From positions 21,607,674 through 21,671,673 of the forward strand of contig NC_052400.1 in assembly GCF_009389715.1 (NCBI RefSeq): a DNA stretch of 64,000 nt, written 5' to 3'. This stretch comes from Phoenix dactylifera. Taxonomy: Eukaryota > Streptophyta > Magnoliopsida > Arecales > Arecaceae. Under the pieces are notes generated by a model. The model was given only the letters and a program-made list of their open reading frames with translations, was not told the DNA's origin and made no database searches. The translations under genes were made by a program, and so were the position numbers. This document shows, one piece after another, positions 36,401 to 49,510 of the stretch. How positions within the stretch are numbered: the first letter of the stretch is position 1; the number at the start of each line of letters is the position of its first letter.

Positions 36401-38759
36401 GTTCCTCCGACGTTGCCTCAAATAACTCTCTATGGAGCCTAGTACCTAGGCAAGAAGCTTGCATCCCACTTTTTTTCAATGATGAGAGGTATTCCTATCT
36501 TTTTGCATTTAACATCAAACTCACCAAATCCAATATGTCTGTCATTTTTCTTTAATTCTCAATTTAAAAAAATCAAGCACAAGTTCCTAGGTTTTGCAAT
36601 CATGAAAGCAACAGGCTTTAAGGGGACATTCGATCAGGTAGAGAACTCAGTCCTAGAGAATCTATTGACGTCATCAGGTAATTGTTGATCTCCTTTCTGC
36701 CATTGGCATCCATTGATCTTACCTTGGAAAAACACCCAATTAATTTACCATGGCTAGAATTCTAGTAGGTTTACTATCTGATATAAACTTTAATAATTTA
36801 GAAAAAGGACAACCAGCTTCAAAACAAAAAAAATATTCTATTTCAAGGTGGAAAAATGAGGAAGAAATTACTTGACATCCAGATTACTACAAGAATAGAG
36901 CAATAGAAAATTGCAATTCTGGTTAACTTGCTTCTACTTCTTTTTCTCTCTGTGTGTGGTGTAATAGTTAATAAAGGTTGGGTGATTTTTCCACAAGTTA
37001 TATCTGCATACATGCAGAAATTGATTAAAGCTTTGCATTGTCGCCTGCACTTATTACCTGAAAAGATTAATTTCAGCATTGCATGCTCTTGCAGATATTA
37101 TTGATGAGTTAGCAAAGAATGGAAAGGAGCTTGAGGCAGTATATTTTGCTCATGAAGCTGGTTTGACTGAACGATTTTCTCCTGCTTCTCTCCTGAAGTC
37201 TTATCTCCAATCCTCAAGGAAAAAAGCTAATGCCATGGTGAAAAGTGGGAATCATTCTGCTGCTGCTACAGTATGTTTGACTTTCAAGTTTCAACTACTG
37301 AACTTCTTTTGTTGCATTGAATTATGAAATGCCTTGTCTTGTTCTTGCCCTCTCACATTTATAGTTTTATTAATTCACTGCAGGTACATGGTTCATAATT
37401 TCTATGATCTATGAGTAATATATCTTGCTGTTTGTGCTTCTTTGTTAATTAGCTTTTACTCTATTGTCTTCAGGTAGAGTGTCAAGTCATTGAGTGATGT
37501 CTATGTGATATTACTAACTCTATAACTTGTAGAATTTATATAGCACGAGATGCAATCTTGAAGTTTAGCCAATATTACTAATTTTGAGAAGAGATGACAT
37601 CTGACATGGAACTACATACAAAGGATTAAAGGATCACAAATTGATGAGTGTTATAGGCATATGGAAAAATAGTGATTGTTACTTGCGTGCAAGTTCATCA
37701 CTTCTATCATGACTGCAATTTATATGATCTCTGGTACTAAGGGAATGTATGCATGTTCACTTCTATCATGACCACAATTTATAGAAAGCTCTGGTACTGC
37801 GAGATTATATACATATTGTGGCACTGGCGCACACTAATATTTCAAGGCATACACAAAAGCAATTGTTTGAAACATCTTCCACAGCAAACTTGGTCTAATC
37901 CTATTAGCTCTCTATTATTAGGATTCTTTTTCCAGGAATATTAGATTTGCTGAACTCCTTTTGTCCATATCAGTGAGCTCCTGCTTTGATAGTTATTATT
38001 TGTATATTATCTGTTTATACTACCATATCTGAGTAAATTATTGCATTAAAATTAGTACCAGGTAGGCAGAATGTAAACAAATTGGGATGAGCTGAGAAGT
38101 CTATTGGTAGGCTTCCTTATCTATGGGACTATTTTCCTTTCTCCAGACTCCAGAGAGTATTTATAGCAGTAAAATGAAGCTTGTGTTAATGTTGAATTAG
38201 CATTAATGTTTTCACCGCCATAAGTTTGTTGCATTTCCAGGAAGAGGCTAGCGCGGCAGAGATGAGCGACCTCAGGTCCATCATCAAATGCGTCGAAAGT
38301 TGCCATCTTGAATCAAAGTTCAGTGTTGATGGGTTAAAGAAGCGACTTGCACAGATGGAGAAAGTGAAGGCTGATAGGAAGAAGTCTGCAGCAGCCAGAA
38401 AGACTCAGGGCAAGAGAACACGGTCGACTGGCGGGACTGGCCCCCCTTCCCGTCCTGCCAAGGCAACTAGGACCTTCAACGCTCCTTATGCTTCATACCA
38501 TCGGTCGCCCACTGTACCTCAGCTCCCACTGGCTCGCCACCCATACAGTTACCCTGCTCGTGGTGGCTTTGATGGCCCAGCTTCTGCATCATATGGTTCA
38601 GCTCATAGCCAGAGTCCCACCGTATCTCAACAGTATTACATGCCTGAAGAAATGAGCGGAAGACCAGGTGGCTTGCCCCATGGATCTTCGATTAATTATG
38701 CTGGGTTTGACTATGCTTCTCCCCTTGCTGCTCCTGCCCAACCATCATATCCTCGCTAA
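33438..38759 (+). CDS. FRL4: FRIGIDA-like protein 4 (FRL4a/b type), 521 aa
   Basis: Exons 33438-34308, 37095-37270 and 38241-38759, with GT-AG introns and matching phases. The protein resembles FRIGIDA-like proteins, closest by my recollection to FRL4a/b: N-terminal coiled-coil (AFDELEAQKNLISNCTLIWK, then DHFSSLRQTL and ALDSQLQALEAQSKQTLESL), a REASIPDRES segment, and a helical Frigida domain from about residue 100 to 390, including LRWYCRRMDSAGLWRF, RCWALGMLVRALF and DELAKNGKELEAVYFAHEAGL. A lysine/arginine-rich stretch (KKRLAQMEKVKADRKK...KRTR) suggests nuclear localisation, and the C terminus is Pro/Ser/Tyr-rich. FRIGIDA-family proteins act in nuclear complexes; FRL1/2 affect flowering via FLC, while FRL4 function is less defined. 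The first exon is strongly GC-rich, as is common in monocots. Intron 1 is 2.8 kb and carries a transposon-like insertion. Confidence 0.92.
35980..36422. mobile_element. GC-rich transposon-like insert in FRL4 intron 1
   Basis: A block of about 440 bp with much higher GC than the surrounding intron. The ends are loosely inverted: AGGTCGCCAGAACCGTCGCC on the left, AGGCAACGTCGGAGGAACCG as the reverse complement of the right. Repeated GGTAC/ACCGG words lie at both ends and a (CT)n tract at 36278-36304 lies inside. It resembles non-autonomous DNA elements; no target duplication is certain. Confidence 0.45.
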
Positions 38760-39120
38760 CTGTAGTCCAGCTTGTTGTGCTTCATTTTCTTGCTGCGGAA
38801 TCAAGTGTTTGCATGTTGAAGAACTTCCACCTTTGGTGAGGGAAAAACAGAACCCAAGAATTACTTCGCTGTCGTTTTCCTTTTTCTTTGTAATCTGGCT
38901 GCTGTCTGTTAGTGTTCGGTTTGCTGGGTTCCTTTTGGAGCCAGCCAAACTTGGACAAAGGAGAGGTCGCGAGTTTGACGCGGATGGTGGCACTGCTTGT
39001 ACTAAAACTTGTCAGTTTCGTATGCTTAAATAGCACACTGCTTACCCCTTTTATTTTTATCAGCAAATTATTTTTTTTTTTAATGCTCGTTTCCCCGTTT
39101 CTTTTTCCTTGCTTGCATGC
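38760..39120 (+). other. 3' UTR of FRL4
   Basis: Non-coding sequence after the TAA at 38757-38759, T-rich towards the end. The shadow frames here carry no domains. Confidence 0.4.
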
Positions 39121-40320
39121 GTGAACGGGTTTAAGCTTGGAAACGGCTGTGGGATTGCGTTGGAAACTTGGGCGATGGACTCTTTTCGTCGTCACTGGTC
39201 TGACTGGTTTAACGTAGCAGGGTCCTACTTGGCAAGCTACGGTATTTCCCCTGATAATTTATTTGAGGCCTAGATTTACTAAATTAAAAATATTTTAAGC
39301 AACCGATTTCCATAAAACGTAAAATTGTACATGAAAAAATGCTCTACATACTCCGGAATTTTGCTGAAACGCCGGGAACCGGTTTGCCGCATATGTTCAA
39401 GCGTGTGCATAGCAGCAATCTTAGTAACAACAATCCCACCAAAAAAAATCTTATGAAGAACAAAGGTATTCATCAACATTTTCCTGCCTTCTCACTCACG
39501 GTATGGCTTGATTCTTGACTAAAGAAGAAAGGTCAAAACCTGGACTGGAACGACATTCGGAATCCGAACTAAACATAGAGTGGGGAGAGGGAGGGAGAGA
39601 GAGAGAGAGAGAGAGGAGGAGGAGGAGGAAAAGAAAAGCAATTTTGTAGTAGTTGAAAAAGATCCATGTATTTAAGGAAACTCCAAGAAAATCTACAATC
39701 TGGTTGATTTTGTCTCCTAAATGGTGCAGAACACCAACATCAGTATCACCTCAAACTGAGAAATTTATATAATTCTACTTAATCCTTTTTTTTCATGGCC
39801 ACAAGCAGAGAATTTTATACAATGAAAAACTTTCTCTTGTTACATGTATTAAATACTTATTCTCTCTTTCTCAACGTCTTCATCATTTGATCCAACAGCA
39901 TTGCGTTAGATAGGAATAACTCTTTGATCAAGCCAAATTTTTGTATTCCTGCTTTGGGATTTAAGACAGGAAACGGTAGCTGTAGAGAAAGAACAGCCCC
40001 CTGTGGGCTATAAAGGAGAAACGATCCAAAAGAACACGCTATAAAGAAGAAATCCGACATTCCTCTAAGTCTATAGACTCAGTGGGATGAAAGATTAATG
40101 CAATCTCTGGCGATGGAATAACATACCACTTGAGATATCAAGCACCAAAATGAAACCTTCAGCACTGCTCATTCCAATATGCTTTTGAGCATCTATGACA
40201 AGATTTCCATGGTGGGACAAACGCTATTTCTTCGTACAAGAGGCTTATTAAGATTGTTAAATAAAAAAATATCCAATTGCAAATTGTAAAACAAACACAT
40301 GCAAAATAGATATTGACATT
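39121..40320. other. Spacer between convergent FRL4 and VHA-F
   Basis: Contains the 3' UTR of VHA-F (minus) next to 40320 and a GA/GGA-rich simple repeat at 39585-39630. No other gene is seen. Confidence 0.45.
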
Positions 40321-43300
40321 TCAGCGCCTTCCTGATGCCGCTGATTCAGACGAGAATAAGTACCGGACACGGGAAAGAACAGAATCATGTGTTGGGTCAT
40401 AGGGGTGATCTTTGGAAGGGATCTCTAAAATTGCAGGAACAGGCTTGTTGTAGCTATCCACAAGAAATCTTATCGTATTTGCAACCTGAAGCAAAAATCA
40501 CAAAAGCATTGTCAGTGATGCTACGGTAGATGTTAACTTGTTTTAGCACTCAAGCACCAGCAGACTTGGAAAAGGTTAGTCAGCTCTAAGCTGCCTTGTG
40601 GTGTGAACGGTTGCTAAACAATTTCTGATGATGTAATTGAAAATTATGTCAAAAAATTTTGATATAAGATCTAAACAAAAATTAGGCCCATAACAATTAG
40701 GGGTGTAAATAAACCAAGCAGCTCGCCAACTGCTCGAGCTCGACTCGAGTAGCCAAATACTCAGTTCGAATGCTCACGAACCTAACTGAGTATATATATT
40801 TTTAATAAATCTATATTTTTTTATAATATATTATTAAATAACTATTCTAAAACATAAAATTTTTTATATGTTTTTAATCTGGCCTAACTTCTAATTTTTA
40901 ACTATATTTTTTAAGTTATGATCAAGAATTCGAGCTTGAACTCAAGCTCGAGTATGGCCTGATAGATATCGAGTCAAGTCAAGTCGATGTCGAGTATTTT
41001 TTTCTTTTGATTGAGTCGAGTTCGAGCTTGGGTATTAAAACTTGATCGATCTCAAGTCGAGTTTTGAGCCCGAGTATTTTAAATCTAGTCGAGCTCAAGA
41101 CTATAGCCACTCGACTTAGCTCGGCTCAACTGCACCCCCAGTGACAATCCAAGCCTATGCAGTAAATGAGTTTAACATTTAGAACCCAGTATGATTAGTT
41201 CCGTCGAACATCAAGTTCGACCAAATTCAACAATTGAGTAAAGGAAAAGTTCATATATTTGATTTGTATGTATAAATTTTTTGTCATGTACTAATTTCCT
41301 GCTGACTTAAGGTAAACTTGGCATAGCGCTATAACATGAACATGGGCATCCCAACATGCTATCATTGAGTTGATGCAAGCAAAAAATTTCACATGCAAGA
41401 ATTGAAGGCAACTCTTAGTTTGCCAGCTGAAGATATGTTTAATAATATAGTTACTTGCACAAGTTTGATTGCACTATTTTCTGTCGGCTTTTACTGCATC
41501 AGATAGAATGACATACTACAAAATGTACTGGGCTACCCAAAAAAGCATGAAAGGTGAACAAAGTTTACCAGTGACCAGAAAGAAAAGAAAATCATATATC
41601 AACTAATAAAGTACTCATACATGAAAGCTTACATATTGGCTGATCAGCACTATGGCAATGTCTTCCTTGGTGGTGAATTCTCTAAAAGCATCCTCGATTG
41701 CTTTCACAGTTGTTTCTGATAAACAGGAATAAGTTGTTACTAATTATTAAAGCAAGTGTTATCCTAAGATGGATGTAAGGAAGATTAATTACTCAAGTTT
41801 GGGTTTTGGAGTTGTCTAAATTAAACCTATAAGGGAGAACCTATAAGATAGAACATTTGAAATCTAGGAAAACCAGATTCATATGAAAAAGAAACCAGTA
41901 CAAAAGCAAAGAGTCTACGGTACATCTTACATGATCATCAGACTATAAACTGAATCATGCAATAACTAGTGCACCAGAACTTCAAAAACAGGAGCACCAT
42001 CAGATGTAAAGCATTAAAAAAATAAAAGGAAACAAGGATCAAGTTAGCAGTAGCACATAAACAAATTTTAATGCCTGGGATGAGTACAAAGATGTTAAAA
42101 CTAGAAGGGAACTACCATAAGAACAACTAGAAATGCAGCTCAAGCTTATAGGTACATGTACACATGGGGAGACACATTGTTTGACAACGAACAATGTACA
42201 GTCTTGAGACTAAAGAATTAAGTGTAAAAAAAATTCAACTTGACAGGAAAAGAGAAACCATAACCAAAAGCTAGCTGAATACAAGTACAATAACAAGGAA
42301 GTATGTTAGCGTACTTGAGGCCACGATAAGGTAGTTTGTCTTTCTTCTCAAATCAACATTGCCAACTCCAGCAAGCAAAAAACCAGTTACAGTGTCCTAT
42401 AACAACAAGAGAGGCCAATTGTCAGATACCCATTTCTAGTCTGCAGAGCACAGCAGCAGCACAGCAACTGAGACAAACACTGCTGTATCCAGGAGACATG
42501 GTTACACATGCTTAGCTATAAAGAGTTAGATTTCAAGATAGAACTACAGGAAATGAATGTGATGCAGTCTTACAGCACAGCACATCTGATTAAACTCGTC
42601 AGAGCATGGAATGAATACAAATTGTTGATTTCATATGCATAGCATACAAAAGAGATACCTAGCATATATAAGCAAACATAAGCATGCATGTCATTTAACA
42701 TGAGTTCATACAGGACATGATTTACAATGTCTACAAACTTGAGACCATAGGATGATCCATGTTTTTGTTTCTGAAGAGAACAAAGCATACAAATGGCAAG
42801 GTTCTTCCATTTAAGAGAAAGAGCTAGGAAAGGTAGCTGGTGCAGCAAGTAGCCCAAGGATCATAAGCATAAAATTCAATTTATAATTTGATTCCTCATA
42901 TACTAGACGTTGCAATTCTGCATATAGATCAAGAGGTTCATATAACTACATCTGTCATGCCCCAGATCCGAAGCATGATATGGCCGTGCTACCGAGGGAT
43001 ACAACCCACATGAAGCCAAACATTTCATTCAACTTCCAAATTCCTCTCCAACAAAATATAATAAATAAACGTTCAATTTCATTATCCATTAAATGCAACT
43101 AATATAGGCTCAGAGCATCTAAATCCAACATAAATGCCAAACCAGTAATCCTCAATATTCAGAAAATCATTAATTACAAATTCATAGTCAATTTAAAATA
43201 CTAAAATTCTCCTACAAATTCATTAAGTTTGCTCGCGCGAATTCCAAGCCTAGACTATCCTTCATTCCTATTGATCCTATTCGTCTGGACAGATAAAAAT

Positions 43301-46300
43301 ATGAATAAAGATATATGAGCGACATAGCTCAATAAAGTAAACCTTTCACTACCTTACTGGATCAAGCATAAGTTTTTGCATGAATCAATGCATTATATAG
43401 AGAAAATAACAATTATTGCAAAATAGAACATATCATACTATCATATGATAAAGTAAGTCATAAAGTCAATCATGCATACATAAATCATCAATATGTCGTA
43501 AACATGATTCAAGGTGCATAGAATAAATAAAACCATAAATTATTTACCATTTAACCATATCATTGATCAAATTACTACTTTCAGACTAAATGCTAAGGTC
43601 GCTATTATATTCGTAATAGGGCCGTAATCGACAAACACCAACTACTATTACCCGTTGTTCTGGTCGTATACCAACTACTATTATCCGCTGGCATGGTCGT
43701 ATGCCAACTACTATTACCCACTGGCAAGGTCGTATGGAACTGGATGCCAATCTACCCCACTTTTAGAGGCGATATATAGCTATCTGAGAGCTTTTTTACC
43801 ATAACTCTTAAAATATTTTTTTTATCATATTTCTTGAATCATACATAAATAAAACACTAAATGGCTTTATAGAGTTCATAGCCCATAAATACGCATTTAA
43901 CAATAGAATAATCATGAAATTATTCTTTTCATAACAAAAATACAAATTTCATAAATATGGAGTTTATAGTTCATAAATAGTGCTTAACGGTAAAACAATC
44001 ATGAAATTATTATTTCGCAATAAATCATGAGTTTCATAATATCGTATACTTGATCCTTGATATTAAGAAAACATGATACTGTAGATTTTGAGATCCGACA
44101 ATGGGGGAGAATAATAGTTCTCCAAGAACTTTCAAGCTTATCTGCAGGAAGAAAGGATTGACTCTCAAACTACCGGCTTGACAGCTCATCCGGTCTTCTT
44201 TCTCACCTGGTCAGTGCTGGAGTTTGGATAGTTGTCCCAATCCCTGTGAGACCTTCTAGTTCTTGCACGACTCGGAGGGAGAGATACCCAGCTTGTAGGG
44301 AAGGGACGAGGGTAGGTCAGTTGGTCCCCGGGGAAGCGAGATATCCACGTGTGTCCCCATCGTAGGGGCAGGCCCAAGCTGTCCACAGGAGAACCTTTAG
44401 TCGCAAAGCAATCTAGGTTAGCTGCCCCTACTTTGGGATATTGCCTTAGCTAGGTTGGCTCCTAGGCTAAAGCAACGCCTGGTCAACTGCCCGGCCACCT
44501 CTTTAGCTCATCAACATTAATACTATTTTCATATTTTCATAATACTAAAAAATAAGTGAAAATTTGAAAACTAATAAGGAGTGTTAGAATTACTTACAAT
44601 TTCGAAAACTAGCAAGGAGTATAAGATTTACTTACCTCTTTTGTCTTAGACGTCAAACTCCACTAGACCTATTTGAAATATTAACGGCAAAATTAATTTC
44701 TAAATAACAAATTTAAATAAACAATTCGAGAAGACTTGACCGAGCGCGTACGTTGGTTTCATGTGGGTCAGGTCTAAATATTTTGCTCAATGAATCGGAC
44801 TTAATCAGGCCAAGATCAATCAACATGGTTCATCAATGGAAGTTTTAGAGACATTCAACAGGGCCGAGATGAACGGTCCAATAGGCGGCTCGGGCACCAA
44901 GGCGGATCAAAGCCCTTTGCAGGGGGTCAACTCGTGTTCATAGATCAAGTCGATGGGACTCGATTCATGGATCCATGAGTCTTTTTAGAGAGAGAGAAAG
45001 ATGAGAGAGAAAAGAGAGGAAAAATGAGAGAAAGAGACAGATGGTTCTCCCTTTCCTCTTCTTTTCTTCTTTCTTCTTCTTTCTTGGCAAAACAGAGGAG
45101 GGAGGGAGGTAGCTGGTGGCTATGATCGTGGTGGTCCAATAAGTGGCAGCCGGAGGGGGGGCTGCGGCGGCGGTAGCCGGCTGGCCGAATTCAACCCAAA
45201 ATAGGGCCAAAGGAGGGGTTTATTGGCTTGGTCGTTCTCCGATCTCAGCCTACTTGCCGGTGGCTAGGAGTTTGGCTCCGACTAGGGGCCGAGGCCCTCG
45301 AATACCGGCGGCGGTGGTGGTCAAAAAAAGAAAAAGAGGCAAAAACAGAGCAAAATAGGGGATCCTTTTCCCCGAGTAGTTTTCGGCCGATTTCTCGACC
45401 AGTGACCATGAATCCTAGTTGTCTGAAGAAAAAGAAGGAAAGGGGAGGAAGATCGAAGTGTTACCTCAGCTCCGGAGTCGCAAGCGACCTCGATTTCCGG
45501 CGAGCACAGTGACGGGCAGCCGTGATTTCGAAGCAAGAGAAAGGAGATGCGATCACCATCTTGGAGGGCCTTAGAGGAGAGAAGGATTAAATAGATGATG
45601 TACCCGAGTTCTAGATGAATTCGGATGGCCTTTGTTCCCGCCGAAATCGGAAGAGAAACCAGAGTCTTCTTCTCCTTCTCCTATGTGCAACAGGGCACGG
45701 TCAGCCCCTAATGGGCTCTGGCCTCTCCGGGCCGGCCCACAAGCCCAATTTATGTACGGGCCGGCCCATGGACTAGGCCCTCACAACATCTAAGAAGGTC
45801 AAGCGAAATCAAAGAGATTCCACTGTAGTTAGCATCCATTGGAAGCCAATAATGTAATATCTGTATAAATAATAAGTGCTAATCCATCTATCTTAAATTA
45901 GGTTTATGAATCCTTCATCTTTAATTTTCCTATCAGAAGTTGGATTCTTTGTTAAAAATACTTTTCTCATGTAACTAAAAAAAGGAAAAAAAAAGAATTT
46001 CTCAGCTCCTTAAAACTTCGATCTAAGTTTAAAGAACCTATGCATACTTCAAACTCCTGTAGTTACAAAAGTTTCCTCCAAATGCGCATAACCAAATCAT
46101 CTCAATTTGTTTCGATTGTTTTATCCTCTTCAGGTGAAACTTTCAAACTTTATATAATTTCTCATTCCAAGTCAGTCCACCATTGGTCTATATGCATCCT
46201 GACTAGGCCTTTTAATCTTTCCAATTTCAAGTTACATCTCCACATTCTCTTGATCAGTTCAACATGGCAATCTATAAAATTTTGCAGGCTTTATTGTTGT

Positions 46301-49300
46301 CCCTTAAAATTGATTCATATAAGTTCCACATAAGTCTCATAGGCATACAATGTTCAAAAAGGTTTTCCTCTTTTTTATTTTACTCAATCACATATTTGGA
46401 CCACTTTTCTTACTGGGCATATCAATCTATACATTATTACACACCATATTACCATCCTTCAATTTTCAACTCAATGCCACTGCATGCTTTGATCTAAAAA
46501 TACTTAGAAAGAACAAGATCACTTTATCAAAGCCCTAACTCTATAATAGGTTTTCCACTGGTTGTTGATAGCTATATTATTTTTACAACAGCATCACATT
46601 CCATGTACTTTGTTTTTCCAGTTCAACCAAATTTGACCCAATTGCTTCAGTGCATTCCTCCATAATTCTAGTTCAATATTCATTTTTATTTTAGTCTCAC
46701 TAATAAAAATTATGGTAGATACACTTGAATATGCCATAGGTCCTCATATTAAATATCAATTACTAGTTCATCTATAACAAGTGAAAATAGTTTTTGCAAG
46801 GAGTAACCCTCATAATTGAAGAGTTGCACCACAAATAGTGCATGGTTCACATATTTTCTCCAAGTCATTAATTTAAAGCTTCAATTCCAGTATTTCTTGA
46901 TACCCACCAAACCAACTTTTTTAAGAGTCTAATATATGTTCGTCCAAGTTGACAAACATGATGTTAGAACATTTTGATTTCCTCTAAATTTGCTTTTCTA
47001 ACATATTGTAGACATCAGAATAATTAGAAGAAACCCCATCGTAAAGGCACCAAGTTGTCACGCAAAGACCAAGATGGACTAAAGACACACGCAAAAGAAA
47101 ACCAAAAATAAAGAAAAATAAGGCTCCGAAGGAACTCAAAAGCCCTGCTTCTACCACTCCTGCTCAACTCTGCAATTGATATTGACCACAATAATGTCCT
47201 TGTAGACCATAATGGTAATTGCAACAGTAGTAGTAACTGCCAGCAGCAATGTTGTAAAAGTGGCCATCATTGCCCACAGCAGTAGCAGCAGCCAATAGCA
47301 AAAAAGATAAAAAGCAGGATAAGAAGGAAAGAAACTTGAACATACCCCCTCACTGCCACAGATACTGCTGGCCTTGGAGCTTGCCAACACAGCCTTCAGC
47401 CCACTCTATTCTTCCTCTCTCCCTCTATTCTCTCTGCCAGGGCATGCTCAAATAGGCTTAAATAGCTGAAGAAAGGATTATAAATTGTGGGCTTGGGTCC
47501 AAGTCATTGGGATATGCACAATACACACAACCTGTCCAAAAAGTCTAACTTGTATAAGCATTCGGGTTGCCTAAACACCTGCCCAGAACTTGGACTGCAT
47601 GTACAAACTGATTATGCCCTAGGCGACATGCTTAGGGAACTGCCCAACTTAGTCAAGCATCTAGGGGGTCATTTGACTATCTTTAGAACATCACTTTAGT
47701 TTTTTTTCCACATTAATCACGAAGCATAAAGCTAAATTGATCATTATAATTGTTAGTAGTTATCCAAATTTTGCTTCATTATTCTTTTTCATAACTTTTA
47801 GGAGTGGCCACTAAATTTCAAACCATAAAAGTGGTTGCAAACGGTGATTTAAAATGTGGTGCATGAACTGCAAAAGAGGATACAGTTTCTGGGGTGCATT
47901 ACATTGTCCATGTGTGGTTGCAGTCATACTGCTTATCGGTCAAAAAAGCATTCCAATTAGAAATATGTGGCCATGTATTTGGTTCAATTAGAATTGCACA
48001 GTTGCATATATGACCCACTTAGTATTATGGGGCCAAATATGAGGCGCACTCTTACATGGATATGTGCAGAAGAGCATGTTCAAACTGATCATTGAGTTAG
48101 ATATGGTTTTCAATTATGTTATAACTATTACAATTAAGATTAAATGCTAAGCAATAAGCACTAAATGTTAGTAGTTATTGTTATCAATATAGAAATTATT
48201 TATCATAAAAATACTATCATTATTGTTTTGGCATTACTTAAAGTATTTTATTTGTTTTCATATAGTTAAAAATATTGGCTGCATGCCTGTATATGCAGCC
48301 TGCATACCAACATACCATATATATGCTATGCGGTCCCTTAACCGTCCACATACCACAGCCACTTTTTAAAACACTGGTTGCAAATATGCATACAATCATT
48401 ATTTCTATATGGTTGTACAAAAAAAATCATTTTTTATCATGTAATATCTATCTATCTTCAAGATGTAGTTGCATAACTTGGTTAACCCTGTCTACATGGT
48501 TCTCACAATTATTATTTAGGCTTTTATCGATGTTATATCAGATCCATTTAGCTTGTCTTGTACATCCTCTAAGTAAGGCTCTACTAAATTTACTCTCTTG
48601 ATCGATGCACTCAATCATCAGTTGTTGGAATTGTCCATTCTATCGTGATCTCTCCATGAATTGTCAAAATCACATTTTCCTTGCATATAGCTTGCATAAT
48701 ATGGACCATCCTTAATAATACTCTCTCTTGATATTCTAAGCCATAACCTAGTCTCAATAGCTATTTCACAGCCTTCAAGAAATTTTTAAGATTTTCAGAA
48801 TCTTTTTTTATATCTCATTCTTGGCATTTCATAATTTTAACTTCCTACCTCATATTTGGTTTAGATTCACCATTCAATACAGGTTATCTCTAAAGGAAGT
48901 CTAATACACCATTTTAATGAGAGATATCAATTCCATCATTTTATTTTTTGTCCCCTTCTTCAGGGTACACCATAAGAATGACTAATAAAATAAATAAAGA
49001 CAGTTCACAATGTTTTCAGACATGATTAATTTCCAACATCGCAAAAAACTGGTGTAATTAAAAGGAAACTACCCATCAGTGTCCTCAAAGAATGTTTGTT
49101 CCCCGTAGTGTTTTCCTTTTTTTTCATCTAAGAAGACATTAAGTATCTTTACAATTAAAGAGATGGCCAAGCACTTGATAAACAATAGACAGTATATGGG
49201 AATGTAGATCTTATTAAGTCTGATTGACATGATATCATAAAAAAGAAAATTCCACAAGATAAGGAAGACAAAGAGAGGGGAATACAAAAAGCAACAATAG

Positions 49301-49510
49301 CAATAAGACTGTAACAAAGACACAACAGAATGCCTAAATTCTTCTTGTGATCGGCAGAACAGTAAACCTGTCTCTTTGATCGTTAGCTATTTGGAGACAT
49401 AAAATAAACCGAGTTCATGTTCTTGACACCAAAAACCTTTCACATACCTCATCAGCAATCATAGCAATAAGGGCAGAGCTATTAGTTCGAATCTGAGCTC
49501 TACCGGCCAT
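40321..49510 (-). CDS. VHA-F: V-type proton ATPase subunit F, 130 aa
   Basis: Minus-strand exons: 49510-49448, 42396-42315, 41715-41633 and 40485-40321, giving 131 codons with stop; all introns are GT-AG and phases agree. The product is the V1-sector stalk subunit F of the vacuolar H+-ATPase, which couples ATP hydrolysis to proton pumping at tonoplast and endomembranes. Family motifs run through the whole protein: [92 protein letters not shown] and [15 protein letters not shown]. The usual plant form is 128-130 residues, so it is full length; the last residues (AASGRR) are a little different from the usual short tail. Intron 1 is 7.05 kb, expanded by a solo-LTR-like insertion; intron 3 holds a hAT relic. 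No internal stop or frameshift was found. Confidence 0.95.
40698..41140. mobile_element. Degenerate hAT element in VHA-F intron 3
   Basis: A 443-bp element with ends TAGGGGTGTAAATAAACC and, as the reverse complement of the right end, TGGGGGTGCAGTTGAGCC. The flanking octamers are ATAACAAT (40690-40697) and GTGACAAT (41141-41148), which differ by two transitions. Subterminal CTCGAGCTCG/GAGCTCG words resemble those of the 18037-19198 element, though here decayed, especially at C/G sites. Confidence 0.55.
42953..45785. mobile_element. Solo-LTR-like element, 2,833 bp
   Basis: It begins TGTCATGCCCC and ends GGCCCTCACA, the TG...CA termini of LTR retrotransposons, and is flanked by a perfect 5-bp duplication ACATC (42948-42952 and 45786-45790). 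No gag, protease, reverse transcriptase or integrase is visible inside, and no second copy of the ends, so it fits a solo LTR left by LTR-LTR recombination. Length would suit the long LTRs of some Ty3/gypsy chromoviruses; that family assignment is inference. It contains a 33-bp tandem repeat and a GC-rich 3' part with TA/GA-rich frames that are not genes. Confidence 0.75.
43638..43736. repeat. 33-bp tandem repeat, three copies, inside the LTR-like element
   Basis: Units start at 43638, 43671 and 43704. Each begins CCAACTACTATTA and ends GGTCGTAT(A/G). They differ by several substitutions, so the array is older than the 41-bp repeat in the hAT element. Confidence 0.9.

Larger units (their letters stand above)
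42397..49447 (-). other. VHA-F intron 1 (about 7.05 kb)
   Basis: Bounded by the donor GAG/GTATGTG after codon 21 and the acceptor TATAG before GACACT. It contains the LTR-like element at 42953-45785. The remaining 3.6 kb (45791-49447) is AT-rich with no coding exon; the short frames on both strands there show no domains and include low-complexity sequence. Confidence 0.8.
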
